57,629 bases of DNA from the NCBI RefSeq assembly GCF_019420015.1, contig NZ_JAHZIA010000001.1, positions 1 through 57,629 on the forward strand, read 5' to 3'. Made by a program: the position numbers and the translations under genes. The stretch is from Anaerofustis sp. (GTDB taxonomy: Bacteria; Bacillota; Clostridia; Eubacteriales; Anaerofustaceae). The notes under the pieces are model-generated. The model saw nothing but the letters and a program-made list of their open reading frames with translations, was not told where the DNA came from and did no database searches. Positions 50,904-57,629 of the stretch are shown here, one piece after another. Each line of letters begins with the position of its first letter. The stretch's first letter is position 1.

Positions 50904-51557
50904 TTACCTACTAACTTTATTTATAATAAATTCAACAACATTTTCAATATTCATATCAGAAGTATCCAAAACCAAAGCATCATCACAAATTATCAAAGGA
51001 TCAACTTCTCTGTTTTTGTCATTTTCATCTCTTCGCTTGATATCTTCCAAAATATCTTCGTAGGGAACTTCCTTTCCTCTTTCAATATTTTGAAGGTATC
51101 TTCTTTTTGCTCTTTCTTCAGCAGACGCATCCAGATAAAACTTAAATTCTGCATCAGGTAAAACAACGCTTCCTATGTCTCTGCCATCCATTATAACGCT
51201 TTTCCCTTTTGATATTTCACGCTGTATGAATACCATTTTTTCTCTTACTTGTTTTATAGCGGCATATAAAGATACGTTTTTATCTATATTTTCATATCTT
51301 ATTTCTTTTGTAATATTTTGATCATTAAGAAATACATCATCTTTATCAAGCACTAAATCTATATTGTTTAAAAGATGATTTATACCTTCTTCATCTTCCG
51401 GCTTTACATTATTTTCAATAGCATAATATGTGAAAGCTCTATACATAGACCCTGTATCGAGATACGTTATATCTAATTTTTTTGCTATGATTTTTGCTAC
51501 AGTACTCTTTCCTGACCCGGCAGGACCGTCAATAGCTATATTTATTATATTATCCAT
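50904..51557 (-). CDS. cmk: Cytidylate kinase
   Basis: CMP/dCMP kinase of 217 residues. The P-loop is IDGPAGSGKSTVAK (about 9-22), followed by YLDTGSMYRA (CMP site), MDGRDIGSVVLPDA and RAKRRYLQNIERGKEVPY with the lid RRDENDKNREVDPL. It is the first of cmk-plsC-ispH-rpsA. Confidence 0.96.
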   Translation of the reverse strand: MDNIINIAIDGPAGSGKSTVAKIIAKKLDITYLDTGSMYRAFTYYAIENNVKPEDEEGINHLLNNIDLVLDKDDVFLNDQNITKEIRYENIDKNVSLYAAIKQVREKMVFIQREISKGKSVIMDGRDIGSVVLPDAEFKFYLDASAEERAKRRYLQNIERGKEVPYEDILEDIKRRDENDKNREVDPLIICDDALVLDTSDMNIENVVEFIINKVSR

Positions 51558-51627
51558 TCAATACCTCAAAATAATTATAAATATTACAATTTATTATATA
51601 ATAAGTTTATCTTTTTAACAAGCATTT

Positions 51628-52059
51628 TTACTCTATTTTAACATCAAAAAGTTTATTGATTCCCTTTGTAAACGTATATTTTTTACCGTTTAAAGGATTT
51701 TTTATATTCTCAGATACTTTCAGTATCAATACGTTTAGCTCCTCTTCTTTGTACCTTCTTAAATCAATTTCCACAACATCTTTATTCTTTACAGCCAATG
51801 TCATTATATTATCTTTTAAAGTATAATTGAAGTTTTCTTCACCGTTTACTAAAATTTTAACGTTTTTGGGAGAACTTAAAGACATTTTTACTACGCCTGC
51901 TTTTATATAATTGCTTGAATTTACCAGTTTTGTTTCGTTTGAAGTGTTATTGCTTACAGTGGATATAATCTCGTTTCTGTTCATAATATTAAGACCTATA
52001 CAAACAATACTTAAAATCACTATAACACTTACAATAAATTTTTCAAATTTATATACCAT
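51628..52059 (-). CDS. Small membrane-anchored protein of unknown function
   Basis: A 143-residue protein with one N-terminal membrane helix (about residues 7-26, FIVSVIVILSIVCIGLNIM) and a predicted outside beta-rich domain containing KNVKILVNGEENFNYTLKDN. I do not recognise the family. The ATG at 52059 lies behind AGGTGG; a GTG three codons upstream is less likely. It lies alone between cmk and the BaiN-like gene. Confidence 0.65.
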   Translation of the reverse strand: MVYKFEKFIVSVIVILSIVCIGLNIMNRNEIISTVSNNTSNETKLVNSSNYIKAGVVKMSLSSPKNVKILVNGEENFNYTLKDNIMTLAVKNKDVVEIDLRRYKEEELNVLILKVSENIKNPLNGKKYTFTKGINKLFDVKIE

Positions 52060-52164
52060 ATTTACCACCTGTTTCCTACTTATATTCTATGCCTTAATAT
52101 AAAAAAAATACTTATTACGTATACAATCCATTTCTTTTATTTGATGATAATATAAAGTATATAT

Positions 52165-52194
52165 AAAAAAAGAACACAAATAATATGTGTTCTT
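52165..52194 (-). terminator. Terminator after the BaiN-like gene (minus strand)
   Basis: On the minus strand AAGAACACA pairs with TGTGTTCTT and runs into T; the stem starts in the stop codon. Confidence 0.85.
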
Positions 52195-53428
52195 AGTGTA
52201 AATTTTGTCCGGCCAAATACCCGGTGGAAAAGGCAATCTGCAAATTATATCCTCCGGTTACTCCATGAACGTCTATGATTTCTCCGGCAAAAAATAAATT
52301 TTTGATAATTTTTGATTCCATTGTCGAAGGGTTTATTTCTTTAACATTTACCCCTCCGTTTGTAATTATCGCTTCTTTAAAGTCTCCCAAACCTGTAATA
52401 TTTATCTCTAGATTTTTGATAAGCTTTAATATAATCTTTCTTTCTTCTTTTGTAATCTGATTTATTTGTTTTTCTTTATCTATGTCGCTCAATTCGATTA
52501 CTTTTAAAGCCAACGATTTAGGCAACAGCAAATCAAGAGAATTTTTAACCATTTTATTGTTGTTTGACTCAAAATCTTTAAGAAGTCTTTTTTCCAAAGT
52601 CTTAATTTCAAGAGCAGGCTTTAAATCAATTTTTATCTTGGTATCATATGTTTTATCCATATTTATGAAATTGCTTAAAAAAAGTACCGTAGGACCTGAC
52701 ACTCCTTTATGAGTAAAAAGAAGTTCACCGAATATACTTCTTTTTGTTTTCTTTCCTTCTATCAATTCTACATTGACATTTTTTAATGTCAGTCCCATCA
52801 ACTCATGAACCCATTTGTCAGAAGACAACAATTGTACCAAAGCCGGAACAGGCTTTTCTATGGTATGTCCCAATTTTTTTGCCATAATAAACCCATAACC
52901 GTCACTTCCCGTCGCCGGATAACTCTTTCCTCCTGTGGCAAGAATAACATTATCCGCATATAACTTTTCCCCACCTTTGATAACAATACCTTTTACACAG
53001 CCATTATCAATCAACATATCCTTTACTTCGGTATTATACAAAATCTCACAATTTTTATACCCTTTTATTATATTAAGCAAAGTTTTGGTAACATCGCTTG
53101 CCTTGTCACTTTCGGGGAAAACCCTGTCGCCTCTTTCCGTTTTTGTTTTAAGCCCGTTTTTATTAAGCATATTTAAAAGCGCTTTATTGTCAAATGTATA
53201 AAGAGCACTGTACAAAAACTCTTTATTTTTCACTATGTAATCAAAAAATTCATAAATATCTTTATTGTTTGTAAGATTACATCTGCCTTTACCTGTAATA
53301 TAAATCTTTTTACCGGCTTTTTCGTTTTTCTCAATAATCGTAACTTTTTTACCGCATTCTAAAGAGGAGATAGCTGCCATCAAGCCGCTAGCTCCCCCTC
53401 CTATGATTATTACATCTTTTTTAGTCAT
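52193..53428 (-). CDS. HI0933/BaiN-like NAD(P)/FAD-dependent oxidoreductase
   Basis: Flavoprotein of 411 residues. The FAD Rossmann motif is IIGGGASGLMAAISSLE, with KKIYITGKGRCNLTN, VILATGGKSYPATGSDGYGF and the C-terminal FAGEIIDVHGVTGGYNLQIAFSTG, all typical of the HI0933 family. Biological substrates are mostly unknown, although one clostridial relative (BaiN) reduces bile-acid intermediates. It overlaps serA by eight bases, so it is cotranscribed with the serine genes. Confidence 0.9.
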   Translation of the reverse strand: MTKKDVIIIGGGASGLMAAISSLECGKKVTIIEKNEKAGKKIYITGKGRCNLTNNKDIYEFFDYIVKNKEFLYSALYTFDNKALLNMLNKNGLKTKTERGDRVFPESDKASDVTKTLLNIIKGYKNCEILYNTEVKDMLIDNGCVKGIVIKGGEKLYADNVILATGGKSYPATGSDGYGFIMAKKLGHTIEKPVPALVQLLSSDKWVHELMGLTLKNVNVELIEGKKTKRSIFGELLFTHKGVSGPTVLFLSNFINMDKTYDTKIKIDLKPALEIKTLEKRLLKDFESNNNKMVKNSLDLLLPKSLALKVIELSDIDKEKQINQITKEERKIILKLIKNLEINITGLGDFKEAIITNGGVNVKEINPSTMESKIIKNLFFAGEIIDVHGVTGGYNLQIAFSTGYLAGQNLH

Positions 53429-54587
53429 TATGTAAAACTCTTACGGAAATTATTCCTTTTACTTCTTTCAATGTATTTTCGGTATATTCACTGACATCAC
53501 TGTCAATATCAATCATAGTATAAGCATTTTCACCCTTGCTTTTATTAATCATATTTGCAATATTGACATCATTGCTGGCAAGTAACGATGAAAATTGTCC
53601 TACCATATTAGGGATATTTTTATGGATTATACATATTCTTGCCTTAGAAGCCATTTGTCCCAAATCACATTCAGGAAAGTTTACACTGTTTTTAATATTA
53701 CCGTTTTCCAAATATTCTCTTACCTGTCTTGCCGCCATAACAGCACAGTTTGTTTCTGATTCCGGTGTTGAAGCTCCAAGATGAGGAATACAAATTATAT
53801 TTTCATTTCCCAAAAGTTTTTCATTAGGGAAATCCGTTACATAACAGGCTACTTTTCCACTTTCAACAGCTTCCAATATAGCATCGTCATTTACAAGTCC
53901 ACCCCTGGCAAGGTTTATTATTTTGATATTATCTTTTGCTTTTGAAAGAAGTTCTTTATTTACAGTATCTTTTGTAGAGTCCATTAAAGGTACATGGATA
54001 GTTACAAAATCACATCTTTGGAATATTCTTTCTAAATCATAACTTCTGTTTATATTTTTATTTATACTCCAAGCATGCTCAACAGATAAATAAGGGTCAT
54101 AACCGTAAACTTCCATACCGAGAGCATCCAGTGCATTCGCAACCAATACTCCAATCGCTCCCAAACCTATTACCCCTACTTTTTTGCCTAAAAGCTCGTT
54201 ACCTTTAAAGTTTGATTTTTCTTTTTCAACTATTTTTGCCACATCATCATTTTTATCCAATGTTTGAATCCAGTTGGCACCTTTTGTAACATTTCTTGCA
54301 GCAAGTAAAAATGCACATAATACAAGTTCTTTTACGGCATTGGCATTTGCTCCTGGAGTGTTCATTACAACAACACCTTTTTCGGTACACTGCTCTACAG
54401 GAACATTGTTGTATCCGGCACCTGCTCTCGCTATAACTTTACAACTGTCAGATATATTTTCATCATTTAAGTTATAACTTCTAAGTATAATACCGTCATA
54501 ATTATCATTGTCTTCAACTTTTACATTTTCACCAAGTAAATTAAGTCCTTCTTTTGCAATTTTGTTAAATGTTTTAATTTTGTACAT
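53421..54587 (-). CDS. serA: D-3-phosphoglycerate dehydrogenase SerA
   Basis: First enzyme of serine synthesis, 388 residues. It has ARAGAGYNNVPVE, the NAD-binding GVIGLGAIGVLVANAL, NLARGGLVNDDAI (catalytic Arg region), HLGASTPESE (catalytic His) and a C-terminal ACT domain (about 315-388), where serine feedback usually acts. It lies 13 bases after serC in the same direction. No serB is seen here. Confidence 0.95.
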   Translation of the reverse strand: MYKIKTFNKIAKEGLNLLGENVKVEDNDNYDGIILRSYNLNDENISDSCKVIARAGAGYNNVPVEQCTEKGVVVMNTPGANANAVKELVLCAFLLAARNVTKGANWIQTLDKNDDVAKIVEKEKSNFKGNELLGKKVGVIGLGAIGVLVANALDALGMEVYGYDPYLSVEHAWSINKNINRSYDLERIFQRCDFVTIHVPLMDSTKDTVNKELLSKAKDNIKIINLARGGLVNDDAILEAVESGKVACYVTDFPNEKLLGNENIICIPHLGASTPESETNCAVMAARQVREYLENGNIKNSVNFPECDLGQMASKARICIIHKNIPNMVGQFSSLLASNDVNIANMINKSKGENAYTMIDIDSDVSEYTENTLKEVKGIISVRVLHND

Positions 54588-54600
54588 AATTTATCTCTCC

Positions 54601-55674
54601 TTAATTGTTTGTCTTTTCATATTTATACATAAAGTCAATTAATTTTTTTACATCACATAGAGTCACTCCGTTGTATAACCCTACTCGTACGGCATTTTTT
54701 ATTGATTTACTGATATTTATTATATCACTTTTTTTTGCACATTCTATAAAATCATCAGTATTTTTAACATTAAATACCAACGAAGTGACGGATCTGTCTT
54801 CTTTTACAATATCATTACCGTAAAATTCACTCTCATCTATAAAATCATAAAGCAAATTAGATTTTTCTATATTTACTTTTTCCATTTCCTTTACACCGCC
54901 GAACTCTTTTAAATACTTCAGCATTTCGTATATTATATACAAAGAAAAAGTATTCGGTGTCGTAAAGGAATTGTCGGAGTAAAAATAGTCCTTATATGAC
55001 AGTATTTTCATAATATTTTTATCAGTTTCTTTTTCAAGCATATTTCGCTTTATTATAACTACACTCATACCGCTTGTACCCATATTTTTTGCACAGCTTG
55101 CAAAAGAAAGAGCAAACTCATTTATATTATAACTTTCACTTAAAAGGTTCGATGTCATATCCGCAATAAGAGGTATATCTCCTATCTTCGGTATTTTGTC
55201 TTTATTGAATTTGGATCCGGAAGATGTATTATTTGTACACATGAACAAATATTTAGAATTTTCGTCTATATCTTTTTTTGTTATTTTAGGAAGAGGTCCG
55301 TGGTTATTCATCAGATTAATCTGATTTACATTTGTATATTTTTCAGCCTCAATAACAGCATTATTTGTCCATAAATCACTGTTTATCATGGTTACAGTTT
55401 CATTTTTGGAAGCAAAATTAAGGGGAACCATCGCAAAGTGTATACTGGCACCTCCGTTAATGAATAACACTTCCATATCATCATTTAAATCAAGGAGTTC
55501 CTTAAATAAAGAAACTGTATCATTCATAAGATCTATAAAAACAGGATTTTTATAGTTAAGTTCCAAAGCAGAAAATCCATTTGAATAAAAATTGTTTATA
55601 TTTGAAGTTATTCTGGATATCACATCTTTGGGTATAACCGGAGAAGATGCGGAAAAGTTCAGTTTATCTGCCAT
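54601..55674 (-). CDS. serC: Phosphoserine aminotransferase SerC
   Basis: PLP-dependent transaminase of 357 residues that turns 3-phosphohydroxypyruvate and glutamate into phosphoserine. It begins NFSASSPVIPKDVI and has FINGGASIHFAMVPLNF, CTNNTSSG and IADMTSNLLS; the PLP lysine is in CAKNMGTSGMSVVII. Two to ten residues differ from the commonest motifs, but order and length fit. It overlaps the small membrane protein gene upstream by 11 bases and feeds serA downstream. Confidence 0.92.
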   Translation of the reverse strand: MADKLNFSASSPVIPKDVISRITSNINNFYSNGFSALELNYKNPVFIDLMNDTVSLFKELLDLNDDMEVLFINGGASIHFAMVPLNFASKNETVTMINSDLWTNNAVIEAEKYTNVNQINLMNNHGPLPKITKKDIDENSKYLFMCTNNTSSGSKFNKDKIPKIGDIPLIADMTSNLLSESYNINEFALSFASCAKNMGTSGMSVVIIKRNMLEKETDKNIMKILSYKDYFYSDNSFTTPNTFSLYIIYEMLKYLKEFGGVKEMEKVNIEKSNLLYDFIDESEFYGNDIVKEDRSVTSLVFNVKNTDDFIECAKKSDIINISKSIKNAVRVGLYNGVTLCDVKKLIDFMYKYEKTNN

Positions 55675-55903
55675 GTCTTCTTAACCATTCCTCTCTTTTT
55701 AATTTATTTTTTCTTTCAATTTCCCTGAGTAATCTTTTTTCTTCTTTCTTGCCTTCATGCTCAAGATGTTTAAAGTTTCTGTATCCGTAATGCCTCGCGG
55801 TGTTATCAAATCTTTTCATATATTTTAAATAAAATCCTCTTGCATATAGAAAAACAAAAACTATAAAAATCAAACCGGCAAGAACTGCTAAAATCAATTT
55901 CAT
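55664..55903 (-). CDS. Small single-pass membrane protein with basic tail
   Basis: A 79-residue protein: one N-terminal membrane helix (about 3-22, LILAVLAGLIFIVFVFLYAR) and a highly charged, arginine/lysine-rich cytosolic helix to the end (KREEWLRRHGR). The family is not recognised. Its stop lies 11 bases inside serC, so the two are translationally coupled. It follows the papain-fold gene by 14 bases. Confidence 0.7.
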   Translation of the reverse strand: MKLILAVLAGLIFIVFVFLYARGFYLKYMKRFDNTARHYGYRNFKHLEHEGKKEEKRLLREIERKNKLKREEWLRRHGR

Positions 55904-55917
55904 ATTTAAATCCTTAA

Positions 55918-56472
55918 TTACATTATTACATGTTCTGCTATTTTCTTATAATCATTTATATATCCTTCGTATATCAACTTACTGTTCATGAATCCTTCAA
56001 AATCCATAGGGCGTCTTCTGGTATGGGCATCGTTAAATGAATAAAGACCGCTTTCTTCAAATAAATAAGATAAGAACTCGGCACAATAATAATGCTTTTC
56101 TCTTTTTATATCAAAACCTATTCCGTTACCTATAAGCCCGAGAATATTGAATTTATAATTGTATCTATCTTTATAAAATTCATCTATAATTTCTTTTATA
56201 TTATTATAAATTCTTTCGTCCACACTGCACTCATATACCAAACATGGAATATCTTGAAATGTTGCATAAAAACCTGTTTCCCAATCTTCTTTTATAAACC
56301 CTGCAATAAGGGGATTTTTTGGTCGCCTTCTTCCGAAACAATACATCTCATCCAGTCCGATATCAAGAGATATCGATACATGATTATAAGGTTTTCCGAC
56401 AACAAAACGTATTATTCTCGCTAAAAATGTCCTTGTGCTTGTAAGCACTATATAAATATTCTTATTTTCCAT
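55918..56472 (-). CDS. Permuted papain-like (NlpC/P60/YiiX-type) protein
   Basis: A 184-residue protein, probably a cysteine hydrolase of the permuted papain fold. A histidine occurs in KPYNHVSISLD (His31) and the candidate nucleophile in HYYCAEFLSYL (Cys130), the reversed order expected for this group. It has no signal peptide, so it would act inside the cell. The substrate is unknown; lipids, peptides or cell-wall pieces are processed by relatives. It lies between murE and the small membrane protein gene on the same strand. Confidence 0.75.
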   Translation of the reverse strand: MENKNIYIVLTSTRTFLARIIRFVVGKPYNHVSISLDIGLDEMYCFGRRRPKNPLIAGFIKEDWETGFYATFQDIPCLVYECSVDERIYNNIKEIIDEFYKDRYNYKFNILGLIGNGIGFDIKREKHYYCAEFLSYLFEESGLYSFNDAHTRRRPMDFEGFMNSKLIYEGYINDYKKIAEHVIM

Positions 56473-56484
56473 ATAAAAACTCTT

Positions 56485-57629
56485 TTAAAATTGTAATGAT
56501 TTTTTTATTTCTTCTCTATCCGAAAAGTAATATTTCTTGTCTCCGATTTCCTGGTATGTTTCGTGTCCTTTACCAAGAATCAAAAGTATTTCTTCTTTAT
56601 TTTTTAACTTATTTTTAACTGCCGTATCTATAGCTTCTTTTCTGTCATAAATAATTTTAACTTTACTTTTATCTTCAATACCATTTAATATATCCTTTAT
56701 TATATCTTCATTTCTTTCTTTTCTAGGATTATCCATAGTTAAAATTATATTGTCTGCATATTTTTGAGCAACACTACCCATAATAGGTCTTTTTCCATGA
56801 TCACGGTTTCCTCCGCATCCGAACACCAGGGTTATTTTCTTATCACTTACTTCTCTTATAAGTTTAAGCACATTTTCCATCGCATCCGGTGTATGAGCAT
56901 AGTCAATAAATATATCTTCACCGACTTTTTCTATCCTGCCGTTTGTACCGTGATAATTTAATATTGCATCTTTTATCTTGTTATAATCTATCCCCTCTTT
57001 AAGCGCTATGATAATGGCAGGAACTACATTATAAATATTAAATTTACCTATTGAATTTATTTCAAAATAATATTTTCTTTTACCGTTTATAAGCTCAAAA
57101 GAAGATTTATCCAGTGATAGTTCTTTTACTTCTATACGATAGTCACATTTATCGTTTATTCCGAATGATATAACTTCTTTTTTATCGTTTTTAAGTTCTG
57201 TGTAAAGTCTGCTTCCGTATTCGTCATCTGTATTAATGATGCTGAAATTATCAACCATATAATAAAGTTTCTTTTTTGCTTGATAATATTCTTCCATAGT
57301 TTTATGAAAATCCAAATGATCCATTGATAAGTTTGAAAAAACACCAATATAAAAATTAAGATAACTTACTCTGTCAAGAACCAACCCGTGAGACGAAACT
57401 TCAAGAAAACAATAATCGGTTTTACTACTTGCCATTTCGTCAAAATCTTTTGTAAGTTCTGTTATTTCTGGAGTCGTTCTTATAACTTGACCCTCAAGTT
57501 TTGTATTCTTTCTCCCTAGAGTACCTATATAATCCGTTTTATATCCTAAATTTGAAAAAAGAGTATTTGCTATATCACAAAAAGACGTTTTCCCGTTCGT
57601 TCCACTTATACCTATTAACTTTATTTTTT
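56485..57629 (-). CDS. murE: UDP-MurNAc-tripeptide synthetase MurE, 5' end cut by window edge
   Basis: The frame is open to the right edge, so the N-terminus is missing. The visible part (about 381 residues) has the ATP loop GISGTNGKTS, the TTPE substrate motif, EVSSHGL, NLSMDHLDFHKTMEEY and the C-terminal DNPRKE. DNPR selects meso-diaminopimelate, so the cell wall is likely of the mDAP type. The enzyme adds the third residue of the peptidoglycan stem peptide. Confidence 0.93.
   Translation of the reverse strand, partial: KIKLIGISGTNGKTSFCDIANTLFSNLGYKTDYIGTLGRKNTKLEGQVIRTTPEITELTKDFDEMASSKTDYCFLEVSSHGLVLDRVSYLNFYIGVFSNLSMDHLDFHKTMEEYYQAKKKLYYMVDNFSIINTDDEYGSRLYTELKNDKKEVISFGINDKCDYRIEVKELSLDKSSFELINGKRKYYFEINSIGKFNIYNVVPAIIIALKEGIDYNKIKDAILNYHGTNGRIEKVGEDIFIDYAHTPDAMENVLKLIREVSDKKITLVFGCGGNRDHGKRPIMGSVAQKYADNIILTMDNPRKERNEDIIKDILNGIEDKSKVKIIYDRKEAIDTAVKNKLKNKEEILLILGKGHETYQEIGDKKYYFSDREEIKKSLQF

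Overview
The window is about 57.6 kb of AT-rich (roughly one third GC) chromosomal DNA. It looks like a low-GC, anaerobic, spore-forming Firmicute of the class Clostridia. Pointers are the sporulation block spoIIAA-spoIIAB-sigF-spoVAC-spoVAD-spoVAE with an alpha/beta-type SASP gene, an IspH-ribosomal protein S1 fusion typical of Clostridia, a Gram-positive-type LexA with GAAC-N4-GTTC SOS boxes, glycine and TPP riboswitches, strong AGGAGG ribosome binding sites, several TTG starts, and a MurE whose DNPR motif indicates meso-diaminopimelate peptidoglycan. The genus cannot be fixed by eye. No phage, complete insertion sequence, CRISPR array or plasmid backbone was seen.

Layout. 1-4.9 kb: peptide and amino acid use (OPT-family peptide transporter cut by the window edge, PepD dipeptidase, DUF1848 protein, asparaginase). 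4.9-6.7 kb: tandem glycine riboswitch with terminator, leading into an AGCS amino acid:Na+ symporter. 6.8-15.8 kb: cytidylate-kinase-like protein with a MATE exporter; trmK, a Nif3-like protein and an EamA transporter; a HAD phosphatase; a small redox group (C_GCAxxG_C_C protein, SDR, DUF2284); an NCS2 purine permease. 15.8-18 kb (minus): cardiolipin synthase and GlpP. 18.2-20.2 kb: a MITE-like inverted-repeat element, a SHOCT-domain protein, a 59-residue zinc ribbon and a small (p)ppGpp synthetase. 20.2-22.8 kb: TPP riboswitch and thiM-thiE-thiD. 22.9-28.5 kb: YaaA and peroxiredoxin, a divergent MerR/MATE pair with a MerR-type 19-bp-spacer promoter, tRNA-Asn, a potassium channel and a GntR regulator. 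28.5-34.4 kb: MBL hydrolase, then ACT/UPF0210, alanine/ornithine racemase family protein, cysteine desulfurase and thiI. 34.4-38.9 kb: MerR-like coiled-coil protein, SASP and the sigma-F/spoVA genes. 38.9-40.2 kb: divergent lexA and a YneA-like LysM protein. 40.2-48.2 kb: XerS-like recombinase, azlCD, tex, flavodoxin/alcohol dehydrogenase, a catalytically degenerate tyrosine-recombinase-like protein and a hexulose-phosphate synthase. 48.3-57.6 kb (minus): ispH-rpsA, plsC, cmk, a BaiN-like flavoprotein, serA, serC, a small membrane protein, a papain-fold protein and murE.

Most of the window is ordinary core-genome content. The points most worth a second look are: a pair of near-identical 24-bp palindromes just upstream of tex and of the degenerate recombinase gene; that degenerate recombinase itself; the 153-bp element with perfect 21-bp terminal inverted repeats; an orphan MerR-type promoter driving the flavodoxin/alcohol dehydrogenase pair; a perfect inverted repeat enclosing the -10 box of the peptide transporter; and the SOS-controlled divergent lexA / LysM-protein pair. 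I found no clear new multi-gene defence or biosynthetic system.
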